Shown piece after piece: positions 8,931 through 17,150 of a stretch of DNA of 64,000 nt. Position 1 is the stretch's first letter, and every line of letters begins with the position of its first letter. The notes beneath the pieces are model-generated. The model saw only the letters and a program-made list of their open reading frames with translations. It searched no databases and was not told the DNA's origin. This stretch comes from MPNP01 sp965215545 (lineage in GTDB: Bacteria; Pseudomonadota; Alphaproteobacteria; Rhodobacterales; Rhodobacteraceae), in assembly GCA_965215545.1 (NCBI GenBank), contig OZ244066.1:2108001-2172000 (forward strand), read 5' to 3'. Both the position numbers and the translations under genes were made by a program.

Positions 8931-10064
8931 GTGTCGACTCCCCGCCTGCAGATCAGGAATATTTGCCAGTCCCTGGACGGGAAACAGGTCCTGGACCGGG
9001 TGTCCCTTGCCGTCTGGCCGGGTCAGGTCACCTGCCTGCTGGGTCCGTCCGGCTGTGGCAAGACAACAACCCTGCGGATCATTGCCGGGATTGATCGGCA
9101 GCAATCCGGTACGGTGCTGATCGATGGGGCTGTCGTGTCGGATGACCGGCAGCATCTTGCCCCCGAGCATCGCTCCGTCGGGTTGCTGTTCCAGGATTTT
9201 GCCCTCTTTCCGCACCTGACGGTGCGGGACAACGTGGCCTTTGGTCTGATTGGTCGGCACCACAACCGCAACCAGCGGATTCGGGAACTTCTCGACCGGA
9301 TCAAACTTGCCGAATTCAGCGACCGCTACCCCCATGAACTGTCCGGTGGGCAACAGCAGCGGGTCGCACTGGCGCGGGCCATTGCCCCGCGACCCCGCAT
9401 TCTCCTGATGGATGAACCGTTTTCCAACCTTGATGAACGCCTGCGGGATCGGGTTCGTGATGAGACATTCACCATCCTGCGTCAGGAAAACATGGCTGCC
9501 CTGCTGATTACCCATGAACCGGACGAAGCGATGGGGATGGCCGATGAGATCGTCCTCCTGCGGGACGGCGCCGTCATCCAGACCGGTTCACCCTTCGAGG
9601 TCTACGCCCGACCGGTGGACCGGCACGCTGCCGCCTTCTTCTCCGATATCAACATCATCCACACCGTTGTCAGGGATGCCGTCCTCAAGACAGCGTTCGG
9701 ATCCTTTCCCGCGGGTGATTTTGTCGATGGCACCAATGTGGAGGTTGTCATCCGTCCCCAGGATGTCAAGATCGATTTTGACCGGCGCGACCAGTCACCC
9801 CTGCCGACGGCAAGCGATGGCATTCCGGTGCCGGCAAGGGTGCGGCGCTCGCGCTACCTTGGAAGCAGCAGTCTCGTCGAGCTGCACCTTGAGGGCACCG
9901 AGACCCTTTTTCGGACCCGGACTCCCCATGTCTTCTTGCCTGCCGCCGGGACACGGCTCTGGCTCAGCCTGCCCCGCAACCGGTGCATGCTGTTTGCCTG
10001 CACAACCCAGAGCCGGATGCAGGACACGGCCCGTACTGAAGCGTCATCGACTGCCAGGCCCTGA
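8931..10064 (+). CDS. ABC transporter ATP-binding protein, FbpC/PotA-like
   Basis: A 377-residue importer-type ATPase. It has Walker A GPSGCGKTT, Q-loop FQDFALFPHLTVRDNV, signature LSGGQQQRVALARA, Walker B ILLMDEPFSNLD and the H-loop THEPDEA. A C-terminal TOBE-like domain of about 130 residues follows. This architecture is that of Fe3+/polyamine/spermidine importers; VGLLFQDFALFPHLTV is closest to FbpC. GTG 8931 is chosen (VSTPRLQIRNI); a TTG at 8901 is an alternative and longer frames run into the poly-G region. No permease or binding-protein gene is adjacent, so it is an orphan here and the substrate is unknown. Confidence 0.85.
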   Translation: MSTPRLQIRNICQSLDGKQVLDRVSLAVWPGQVTCLLGPSGCGKTTTLRIIAGIDRQQSGTVLIDGAVVSDDRQHLAPEHRSVGLLFQDFALFPHLTVRDNVAFGLIGRHHNRNQRIRELLDRIKLAEFSDRYPHELSGGQQQRVALARAIAPRPRILLMDEPFSNLDERLRDRVRDETFTILRQENMAALLITHEPDEAMGMADEIVLLRDGAVIQTGSPFEVYARPVDRHAAAFFSDINIIHTVVRDAVLKTAFGSFPAGDFVDGTNVEVVIRPQDVKIDFDRRDQSPLPTASDGIPVPARVRRSRYLGSSSLVELHLEGTETLFRTRTPHVFLPAAGTRLWLSLPRNRCMLFACTTQSRMQDTARTEASSTARP

Positions 10065-10232
10065 ATCGGCGCGCGGAATGGTGTCCAGCCGGGTTGGGAA
10101 TCCATCGACCGCCGGCGCCTCTTCAGAAAGACCCACTCCCCGCCCAAGGATCCCTGCATCCTTGCCAATCCGGCCCGGAGTCCCTATCTTGGTCGGGACA
10201 CCGCTTGCAGAGAGACCGCCCGGGGAGACACC

Positions 10233-10352
10233 ATGCACGCGCCGCCGCCCCGCCGCCCCGCCATCGCCACACTCTGCCACCACCGGGTCCAGCCCTTCAG
10301 TGTGATGAGCAGCGGTCGTTCCTGGTCCCCGGTCCCCGTGCATGCCCTTTGA
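10233..10352 (+). CDS. Possible 39-residue leader ORF
   Basis: A short frame beginning MHAPPPRRP and ending VPVHAL, with a very good ribosome site (CGGGGAG, about six bases before the ATG). It overlaps the start of the next gene by 11 bases, and that gene has no ribosome site of its own at ATG 10342. It may be a real leader used for translational coupling, or chance in GC-rich sequence. Confidence 0.3.
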   Translation: MHAPPPRRPAIATLCHHRVQPFSVMSSGRSWSPVPVHAL

Positions 10353-10989
10353 CCGCCCGGCCGCCCGACAGGAATTCGCCCGCCTGGTGCGGGCGGGTGG
10401 TGCCCCCCGTACCGATCGGATCCCGACCCGCGAGGACCTCTTTGCCCGCTGGCACTGGGACATGGAACAGGCCCTCATCCGGGCCGGTCAGGATCCCCGC
10501 GCCGCGGATGTCGGGCGCCACAGTTCTCTGATCAGCGGCCAGGGCTCTTGCCGGCCCTGGCCGGACGAGCAGCCCCTCGAGAAACGCCTCAGGTACGCAC
10601 CGATGCCGCTGGCCTGGTTCGACACACCGGCCAGCCGGCATGTCTTTGTCTCACCCGATCCCGCGCATCGGTTTCTGGCGGCGCTGGCGGCCAGCCACCT
10701 GGCGGGCTATGCGGGCCGCCCGTCAGGGCCTGCTCTCTACCGCCAGCTGACGGGCGGGATGACGGACACCCGGGAGCGGGCATTCATGGCGGAATTGCTC
10801 GGCGCCCTCCGGGAGGAGGACTACCCGCAGCTGCGACGCCGCGATGCCCTGAGCGTCTGGCATATTGCCCGCGCTGTGCACGCCTGCGGGGTGCGGCGGG
10901 GTGCCCTGTCCCACTGGCTCAACCAGTTTGCGGAGCGGCCCTGCGGGTGGCGGGGCCGCGTCCCCGGCCAGTCCCCATGCCCCCGGTGA
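10342..10989 (+). CDS. Unknown protein partnered with an AbiEii-type gene
   Basis: A 215-residue soluble protein without signal peptide or membrane segment, rich in Arg and Ala. I recognise no family. It overlaps the following nucleotidyltransferase gene by 13 bases, the arrangement of antitoxin followed by toxin in AbiE-like systems. However, the sequence shows no AbiEi winged-helix pattern that I can identify. It might be a new type of partner or antitoxin. The start is uncertain because ATG 10342 lacks a ribosome site. Confidence 0.6.
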   Translation: MPFDRPAARQEFARLVRAGGAPRTDRIPTREDLFARWHWDMEQALIRAGQDPRAADVGRHSSLISGQGSCRPWPDEQPLEKRLRYAPMPLAWFDTPASRHVFVSPDPAHRFLAALAASHLAGYAGRPSGPALYRQLTGGMTDTRERAFMAELLGALREEDYPQLRRRDALSVWHIARAVHACGVRRGALSHWLNQFAERPCGWRGRVPGQSPCPR

Positions 10990-11762
10990 TCATCCGCCCG
11001 CCGGCGGACCGCATCCTGGCCCGGGTGGCCCCGGCCCTGGGCCGGATCGGGATGACGGATGCCCTCGCGATCGGTGGTGGCACCGCCCTGGCTGCCCGCT
11101 GGAACCACCGGCGCAGCACCGACATCGACATGGTGATGGAACCGGAATCCTTCCGCGCCGCTGCCGCGCCGCTGACCCGGTTGTTGACCGAGGGTGCCGG
11201 GACCCAGATCCGCCAGGGCCGGGGCTGGTTCAATGCCATGTTGCCGGATGGCGACTTCAGCATCACGACGGCCGAGGCGCTGCTCGCCGATGACGGCCCG
11301 CCGGAACGCGAGTCGGTGTTCGGTCTGGCCCTTGAGTCCACCGCCCAGATCCTCGCCCGGAAACTGCGGTACCGGATGTGGGGAAACGGCGAGTTTGTCG
11401 CCCGGGATCTTTACGATCTCTGTACCGGGGCCGTGCGGGACCCCAACGCTGTCGCGCGGGCCCTGGATGTACTCGATCCCTATGCCCGGACCGCCCTGGC
11501 GGACGAAATTGCCCGTCTCGGGCCCCGGGTGGCCCGGATGGGCCGGGCCCTGACTGCTGTCGATCACCCTGAATGGTTGGTCGATCTGGGCCGCACCGCG
11601 GCACGTCTGATCGCAGAGGGGCCCCGCCCGACATCGCCCTCGGCACCCCGGACCACCAGTGCAGCCGATCTCCGGGCCCGAGGGGCCGAGCGGGAGGGGT
11701 TGGCGGAGTCGGACCTTTCACCAGCCGACCCCGATGACAGTCCGTCCCTGGATCCGTTCTGA
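10977..11762 (+). CDS. AbiEii/AbiGii-type nucleotidyltransferase (toxin-like)
   Basis: A 261-residue protein with the nucleotidyltransferase core GGGTALAARWNHRRSTDIDM (residues ~33-52), holding the Gly-Gly loop and the metal-binding DID. Further on is ILARKLRYRMWGNGEFVARDLYDL, which matches the Lys and RDxYDL motifs of the AbiEii/MenT family. Known members act as toxins in type IV-like toxin-antitoxin and abortive-infection systems by transferring nucleotides to RNA. The C-terminal ~60 residues are disordered and Pro/Asp/Arg-rich. ATG 10977 lies inside the end of the upstream partner gene. Confidence 0.8.
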   Translation: MPPVIIRPPADRILARVAPALGRIGMTDALAIGGGTALAARWNHRRSTDIDMVMEPESFRAAAAPLTRLLTEGAGTQIRQGRGWFNAMLPDGDFSITTAEALLADDGPPERESVFGLALESTAQILARKLRYRMWGNGEFVARDLYDLCTGAVRDPNAVARALDVLDPYARTALADEIARLGPRVARMGRALTAVDHPEWLVDLGRTAARLIAEGPRPTSPSAPRTTSAADLRARGAEREGLAESDLSPADPDDSPSLDPF

Positions 11763-11872
11763 GGGCCCCGACGCGCCTCGACGACTCCCTGATCCCTGAT
11801 CATTGCGTATTTACAATGCCGCAATAGTCAGTATGTTCACAGCCACGCATTTACGGAGTGGAGTCGCAAACA

Positions 11873-12088
11873 ATGCTGAACAATATCGGTTTGCCCGGAT
11901 TGTTGCTGATCGCAATCATTGTTCTCGTTCTCTTTGGCCGGGGCAAGATCGCCGGGTTGATGGGTGAGGTTGGCAAAGGCATTTCCTCATTCAAGAGGGG
12001 CGTCGACGAGGGCAAGAAAGAACTCGAGATGTCAGAAGCCGAACTCGAGAAGGATCCGTCCGTCAGCCGGGAAAAATCAACGGGCTGA
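11873..12088 (+). CDS. tatA: Twin-arginine translocase subunit TatA
   Basis: A 71-residue protein with one N-terminal helix (GLPGLLLIAIIVLVLFGRGKIAGLMGEVGKG cut at the FGRGK hinge), an amphipathic helix and a charged tail. This is the TatA plan: it forms the variable pore of the Tat export machine for folded proteins. ATG 11873 gives the usual short leader; a GTG at 11858 would add five residues. A GGAGTGGAG ribosome site lies about ten bases upstream. It is the first gene of tatA-tatB-tatC. Confidence 0.93.
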   Translation: MLNNIGLPGLLLIAIIVLVLFGRGKIAGLMGEVGKGISSFKRGVDEGKKELEMSEAELEKDPSVSREKSTG

Positions 12089-12118
12089 CCGTCTCGGCGA
12101 GCATGATGGGGCATCGGA

Positions 12119-12634
12119 ATGCTGGATCTGGGCTGGGGTGAACTGCTTGTCATTGGGGTCGTTGCCCTCATCGTCGTCGGTCCAAGGGATCTGCCCGGGA
12201 TGTTCCGGGCACTCGGTCGGTATACCGGCCGGATGCGGAGTATGGCCCGCGACTTCCAGCGTGCCATGAATCGGGCCGCTGACGAATCAGGTCTCAGGGA
12301 CGTCACCAGGGATATCCGGACGTCGACATCCGAGAGTGAACTCGGTCTCGATGCCTTTGACAAGGTGGCCAAACGCGTCACCACGACGCTTGGCAGCAGT
12401 CCGGGCAAGGTGGTGGCCGCTGGTGCCACTGCTGCGGCTTCCAATCTGATCATGAATCCGACGCCGACACGGCCTGCTGTCGCACCGGGAGGGCCGGTCG
12501 GTGAAGCGGTCAAGGTCGAGCCGGGTGCGCCCGGGGATCGAGCGACCGGGACAGCACCGGGCACGACGGTTCCGGACAGTCCAGAGCCGGGGGTCGATGC
12601 GGATGGGTCTGATCGGGACCAGCCTGCCACCTGA
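12119..12634 (+). CDS. tatB: Twin-arginine translocase subunit TatB
   Basis: A 171-residue protein starting MLDLGWGELLVIGVVALIVVGP. This is the TatB membrane helix with its conserved early glutamate and VVGPRDLP hinge. An amphipathic helix (FRALGRYTGRMRSMARDFQRAM) and a long Pro/Gly/Thr-rich disordered tail follow. TatB forms the signal-peptide receptor with TatC. It lies 30 bases after tatA and 6 bases before tatC. Confidence 0.93.
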   Translation: MLDLGWGELLVIGVVALIVVGPRDLPGMFRALGRYTGRMRSMARDFQRAMNRAADESGLRDVTRDIRTSTSESELGLDAFDKVAKRVTTTLGSSPGKVVAAGATAAASNLIMNPTPTRPAVAPGGPVGEAVKVEPGAPGDRATGTAPGTTVPDSPEPGVDADGSDRDQPAT

Positions 12635-12640
12635 TCAGAG

Positions 12641-13642
12641 ATGGCCGAGAAAGACATCGACGACACCAGGGCGTCGCTGATTGAACACCTCACTGAACTC
12701 CGGAAACGGCTGATCTACAGTTTCCTGGCCTTTCTGGTCGGGATGGTGATCTGTTTTGCGTTCTGGGAGTTCATCTTTCAGTATCTGACCGAACCCATCT
12801 GCAATGCCCTCGTCCTGCGGGGCCAGGCCTGCAACCTCATCCTGATCAAACTGCAGGAAGGGTTCTTCGTTGCCGTCCGGATCTCGGTCATGGGCGGCCT
12901 CATCCTGGCTTTTCCCTACATCAGTTTCCAGCTGTGGCGGTTTGTCGCGCCCGGACTCTACCGGGACGAGAAATCCGCCTTCCTGCCTTTCATGCTGGCC
13001 TCACCGTTCATGTTCCTCCTCGGTGCGGCCTTTGCCTTCCTGGTCGTCATCCCGCTGGCCTTCAATTTCTTTCTCGGCTTCCAGCAGGATTCCATCGTCC
13101 TGGGCATGAACGGGGCCGAACCCACGCTCGAACAACCCGCCCCGGGAGATGGGCCAGCGGGGGATGCCGGACCGGCCATTGCCACGCTGGACCCAACGCT
13201 GATGACCAGCGCCGGTGTCACCTTCCAGGGTTCGGTGGCTGAATACCTGACGTTGACCATCAAGTTCATCCTGGCTTTCGGTCTCTGTTTTCAATTGCCG
13301 GTCCTGCTGACCCTGATGGGCAAGGCCGGACTGGTCAGCGCCAAGGGTCTTGCCGGCTTCCGAAAATACGCTGTGGTCGGTATCCTCACCCTGGCCGCGA
13401 TCGTCACCCCACCGGATGTGATCACCCAGGTCATCCTCTTTGTCGTTGTCTATGGCCTCTACGAGGTGTCGATCTTCCTCGTCGCTCGGGTCGAGCGGCG
13501 GCGGGTCCGGGACCACAAGGAACAGGGCATCCATTTCGAGGACGAGGACACCGGGTTGCCGGGATCGGTGGACCCGCCGGTCGGTGACAGCAAGGTGGCG
13601 GACGCACAGACAGGACAGGCAGATGACCGAGCCAACCCTTGA
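12641..13642 (+). CDS. tatC: Sec-independent translocase TatC with extended loop
   Basis: A 333-residue, six-helix receptor of the Tat system. It starts with SLIEHLTELRKRLIYS and has the conserved FxxFE-type segment around LILAFPYISFQLWRFVAPGLYRDEK. It is longer than the usual ~260 residues for two reasons. A Pro/Gly/Ala-rich insert of roughly 35 residues (around NGAEPTLEQPAPGDGPAG) sits in the periplasmic loop before the fourth helix. The cytoplasmic tail of about 50 residues is charged. The gene overlaps the next ORF by 20 bases. Confidence 0.95.
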   Translation: MAEKDIDDTRASLIEHLTELRKRLIYSFLAFLVGMVICFAFWEFIFQYLTEPICNALVLRGQACNLILIKLQEGFFVAVRISVMGGLILAFPYISFQLWRFVAPGLYRDEKSAFLPFMLASPFMFLLGAAFAFLVVIPLAFNFFLGFQQDSIVLGMNGAEPTLEQPAPGDGPAGDAGPAIATLDPTLMTSAGVTFQGSVAEYLTLTIKFILAFGLCFQLPVLLTLMGKAGLVSAKGLAGFRKYAVVGILTLAAIVTPPDVITQVILFVVVYGLYEVSIFLVARVERRRVRDHKEQGIHFEDEDTGLPGSVDPPVGDSKVADAQTGQADDRANP

Positions 13643-14480
13643 GCGTATCGCCCGGGCCCTCGAGCGGCTGGCGCCACCGCACCACCCGGTCCCTGACCCT
13701 GACGTGGCGGCTGCCTATGTCTGGCGGGTCGCCCCGGACCGTCTGCAGCCGGTTGCCGACATCAACCGCATCGACCTTGATCTGCTGGTCGGGATCGACC
13801 GGTCCCGCGAGACTCTGCTGGCCAACACGTGCAGCTTTGCGCGGGGGCTGCCAGCCAACAATGCCCTTTTGTGGGGAGCCCGGGGCATGGGAAAATCATC
13901 CTTGATCAAGGCTGTGCATGGCGCGGTGGCCTGCGAGCATCCATCCCTCAAACTTGTCGAGTTGCATCGGGAGGATCTGATCTCGTTGGATCGGCTGCTC
14001 GATATCCTGCGTGACTTTGCTGCGCCCTGCATCCTCTTTTGCGATGATCTCTCGTTTGGCCAGGACGAGCACCACTACAAGTCACTCAAGGCTGTCCTTG
14101 ATGGCGGGGTCGAGGGACGGCCCCGGAATGTCGTGTTCTATGTCACATCCAACCGCCGGCATCTGATGCCGCGGGACATGATTGAAAACGAACGCTCAAC
14201 GGCCATCAATCCCTCCGAGGCGGTCGAGGAGAAAGTCTCGCTGTCCGACCGGTTCGGTCTGTGGCTCGGCTTCCACCCCTGCAGCCAGGCTCAGTATCTC
14301 GAGATGGTCCGGCGTTACTGTGAGGCCTATGGCCTGCCCGCCGATGACGCCCACCGGGTCCAAGGTGCCATCGAGTGGCAACAGACCCGCGGGGCCCGGT
14401 CCGGTCGTGTCGCCTGGCAATATGTCATCAGCCTCGCTGGCCAGTTCGGTGCTCCGATTCCACCACCGCCGGCGGGCTGA
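13623..14480 (+). CDS. DUF815-family AAA ATPase
   Basis: A 285-residue cytoplasmic ATPase. It has Walker A GARGMGKSSLIKA, a Walker B-like ILFCDDLSF, and the family-specific segments YKSLKAVLDGG and VVFYVTSNRRHLMPRDM, followed by SLSDRFGLWLGF. This is the DUF815 family, common in Alphaproteobacteria next to tat and nlpD genes. Its role is not established. ATG 13623 lies within the end of tatC, so the two are probably co-translated. It ends 12 bases from the end of the convergent nlpD-like gene. Confidence 0.9.
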   Translation: MTEPTLERIARALERLAPPHHPVPDPDVAAAYVWRVAPDRLQPVADINRIDLDLLVGIDRSRETLLANTCSFARGLPANNALLWGARGMGKSSLIKAVHGAVACEHPSLKLVELHREDLISLDRLLDILRDFAAPCILFCDDLSFGQDEHHYKSLKAVLDGGVEGRPRNVVFYVTSNRRHLMPRDMIENERSTAINPSEAVEEKVSLSDRFGLWLGFHPCSQAQYLEMVRRYCEAYGLPADDAHRVQGAIEWQQTRGARSGRVAWQYVISLAGQFGAPIPPPPAG

Positions 14481-14492
14481 ATGGGACCGGGT

Positions 14493-15614
14493 TCATGCGG
14501 GGTAGCTGCCTTCCGGCAGGAATTTCCGCGGATCAACACCAACCGTTCCCTCACGAATCTCGAAGTGCAGGTAGCCTGGCGTCTCGGCCAGTTCCGCAAA
14601 CTTCTGGCCCTTGGTGACCCTGTCCCCGTTCTGCAAGGCGACACCGGTGATGTGTTGATAGACCGAGTACACATCATTGGCGTGGCGAATGAGGACGATG
14701 GCCGACTTTTCGGTCAGGCCCGAGACCAGGGCCACAACACCATCGTCAACCGCAAAGACCCCGGTCCCGACCGGCGCCGTGATGTCAAGACCATCATGAC
14801 CGGACACCGTGGCGAACTCTTGCTTCAGCGTCCCTTCCATCGGCAGGGCAAACATCGAGTCGGCAACCTCACTGGCCTCAAGCTCGGCGGGAGGGGTTTG
14901 CGGTTCTGCCGTGGTGACTGGCGGGCCATCTGCCGTTGCAGCAGCTGGTGGTGCAGGTGTCGGGTCCTCACGCCCAGGTGATGTGGCGGTCAGGTGGTCG
15001 GTATCGGCCAGGGGCTCCTCTGCCACGACCGCTGGTGCCGGGCTGGCCGAGCGTTCCTGTGGCTGCCTGACCGGGATGATCAGGACCATGTCCGCCTTGA
15101 CCTCGAGGTTGCTTTGCAGTCCGTTCCACTCGGCAAGGGTGCGGACGGAAATATCGTAGATTTCGGCAATGGTATAGAGCGTCTCGGCAGGCTGGACCGT
15201 GTGCAGGATATACTGGCCTTCTGTGACCGGTGTTCCGGTGACCGGATTGGTGCCCTGAACGGGTTGGGTGGGGTCCGGATGGATAGCCGGCAAGCGGATG
15301 ATCCTTCCCTTCGGAAGACGCCGGTTGACATGCATGCCGTTGTTGATGTCGGACAGGGTGTCGGGATCGAGGTTGAATCGACGGGCGATATCCGTCAGGG
15401 TCTCACCGGGCAGTGCTTCGACATAGCGCCTGCCGTCGATCACAATCAGCCCGCTGGCATCCGGATCAGGCCAGGGCTGCAGTTGATCAACATCGGTGCT
15501 GCTGCTTGGGCCGGAGGTCACATCGCTGCGAAAGTCCACACAACCCATCATCAGCAGAGCCAGGCCCAATGCCAGAAGATTGGTCCGTCCGAGATACCTG
15601 TGTGCCATTGTCAT
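14493..15614 (-). CDS. nlpD: NlpD-like lipoprotein: two LysM domains and degenerate M23 domain
   Basis: A 373-residue predicted outer-membrane lipoprotein with lipobox LMMGC (Cys near residue 25). It has two LysM domains (about residues 60-110 and 133-183), a Pro/Ala linker, and a LytM/M23 domain from about residue 270. The M23 zinc motif GHDGLD is present, but the later HxH reads YLH, so the first (catalytic) histidine is replaced by tyrosine. That fits the NlpD/EnvC type, which activates amidases rather than cutting peptidoglycan. It is downstream of pcm and surE, the classical surE-pcm-nlpD order. Confidence 0.88.
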   Translation of the reverse strand: MTMAHRYLGRTNLLALGLALLMMGCVDFRSDVTSGPSSSTDVDQLQPWPDPDASGLIVIDGRRYVEALPGETLTDIARRFNLDPDTLSDINNGMHVNRRLPKGRIIRLPAIHPDPTQPVQGTNPVTGTPVTEGQYILHTVQPAETLYTIAEIYDISVRTLAEWNGLQSNLEVKADMVLIIPVRQPQERSASPAPAVVAEEPLADTDHLTATSPGREDPTPAPPAAATADGPPVTTAEPQTPPAELEASEVADSMFALPMEGTLKQEFATVSGHDGLDITAPVGTGVFAVDDGVVALVSGLTEKSAIVLIRHANDVYSVYQHITGVALQNGDRVTKGQKFAELAETPGYLHFEIREGTVGVDPRKFLPEGSYPA

Positions 15615-15689
15615 GATACCGCCATTGTCATGTCGTCACGCAGCCAATCATCACCAACAATCGGGACGAACGGCAACCGAGGAGCGTGA

Positions 15690-16331
15690 TCATCGAACCA
15701 GGCCCTGACGGAGCGGAACAAATTTGACCCGATAGAGATTTTCCAGATGGACAGTCTTGGCAGTTTTTCTGATTTTCGTCAATCTCTGCACCGATTGCGA
15801 CTCAACGACTGGCAGAACCATCAGACCATTCTCATTCAGCATGTTGACGAGATCCTGCGGGACGCTCGTGGCGGCAGCCGTGACCATGATCCGGTCAAAG
15901 GACCGCGCCGCATCAAGGGTGGCGACGCTGTCGGCATGCCAGTATTCGATATTGGTCAAACCGTAGGTCTCGGTCAGGAGCCGGCGGGCGTTCTCCTGCA
16001 GGGGCTTGATGCGTTCAAGCGTCACGACGTCCCGGGCGAGACTTGCCAGGATGGCTGTCTGGTACCCCGATCCCGTGCCGACCTCCAGGACCGAGTGCTG
16101 GCGTGTGACGGCCAGGACATGGGTCATGTAGGCAACCAGGGTGTACTGGCTGATCGTCTGGCCATGACCGATGGAGAGGGGGATGTCATCGTAGGCGATG
16201 TCCTTGTAACTGTCCCTGAGGAAATCCCGCCGGTCAATCCTGGCAAAGATCTCCAGCAACGCCTCATCATCGAGACCCTTGTCCCGGAGAGCGAGGGAGA
16301 CGATGGCGGGCCAGTCCTGCTCAACCATCAA
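15690..16331 (-). CDS. pcm: Protein-L-isoaspartate O-methyltransferase
   Basis: A 213-residue repair methyltransferase that converts L-isoaspartyl residues of damaged proteins using S-adenosylmethionine. Motifs are DDIPLSIGHGQTISQYTLVAYM (substrate and PCMT signature, shown in part), the SAM loop VLEVGTGSGYQTAILA and FDRIMVTAAATSVP. It overlaps the end of surE by 11 bases. The start could also be the second Met three bases downstream. Confidence 0.95.
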   Translation of the reverse strand: MMVEQDWPAIVSLALRDKGLDDEALLEIFARIDRRDFLRDSYKDIAYDDIPLSIGHGQTISQYTLVAYMTHVLAVTRQHSVLEVGTGSGYQTAILASLARDVVTLERIKPLQENARRLLTETYGLTNIEYWHADSVATLDAARSFDRIMVTAAATSVPQDLVNMLNENGLMVLPVVESQSVQRLTKIRKTAKTVHLENLYRVKFVPLRQGLVR

Positions 16332-17106
16332 GGGCCTCGACCATCTTCTGCATCGCCGTGCGGTCCGTCAGGTCGGCCCGCATGGGTGTGACAGTGATCC
16401 AGTTGTCCAGATTGAAGTGGATATCTGTTCCTGGAACCGATGGCAGGTGCTGGTCGCCGCCGACCACGATGACGAACTCCCGACCCGATGGCGTCGCAAA
16501 GGGCTTGATGTCAAAGCTCAGCCCTTGCCGGAATCCCTGCGGGCAGGCCTTGAGTCCCTTGACGGCATGGGCCGGACAGGGCGGAAAATTGACATTGAGA
16601 AACAGTCTGTAATCCGCTGTATCCCAGGGTGTCTTGTCAATCAGCTGCGTCAGACCGTGCAGACCGTGCTGGCTGACAGCTTCAAACGGGTTGGCAAGCT
16701 CCCGATTGGCAGGACCAAAATACTGGGAGACCGCGATGGACCGGATGCCCTGCAGGGCGCCCTCCATTGCCGCGCCGATTGTCCCGGAATACACGGTGTT
16801 TTCACCTGCATTGTTGCCCCGGTTGACTCCTGAAAGTGTGAGGTCGGGGGGCTCGGTCATCAGGTGATGGAGGGCCACGAGAACGCAGTCAGCCGGTGTG
16901 CCCTGCACGCTGTAATGCCGGTCCGCCAGTTTCGTGATCAGGAAGGGCGTGATGTAGGAAACGCAGTGACCGGTGCCGGACTGTTCAACCGATGGTGCCA
17001 CGGTCCAGACTTCGCCATCGGCTCCCGCCAGGGACTGGGCGATTTCCACAAGAACCGCCAGGCCGGGCGCCGTGACCCCATCATCATTCGTAACAAGGAT
17101 ACGCAT
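16321..17106 (-). CDS. surE: 5'-nucleotidase SurE
   Basis: A 261-residue metal-dependent nucleotidase/survival protein. The N-terminal MRILVTNDDGVTAPGL carries the Asp-Asp metal ligands. SGVNRGNNAGENTVYSGTIGAA carries the conserved Asn and Ser, and GTPADCV and NVNFP are also present. It dephosphorylates nucleoside monophosphates and is linked to stationary-phase survival. It lies between serS (44 bases upstream) and pcm (overlapping), a common gene order in Proteobacteria. Confidence 0.96.
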   Translation of the reverse strand: MRILVTNDDGVTAPGLAVLVEIAQSLAGADGEVWTVAPSVEQSGTGHCVSYITPFLITKLADRHYSVQGTPADCVLVALHHLMTEPPDLTLSGVNRGNNAGENTVYSGTIGAAMEGALQGIRSIAVSQYFGPANRELANPFEAVSQHGLHGLTQLIDKTPWDTADYRLFLNVNFPPCPAHAVKGLKACPQGFRQGLSFDIKPFATPSGREFVIVVGGDQHLPSVPGTDIHFNLDNWITVTPMRADLTDRTAMQKMVEALDG

Positions 17107-17150
17107 GGATCATTCCTGAACTGACCACAGGTTCAACACATGTGCGGCTT

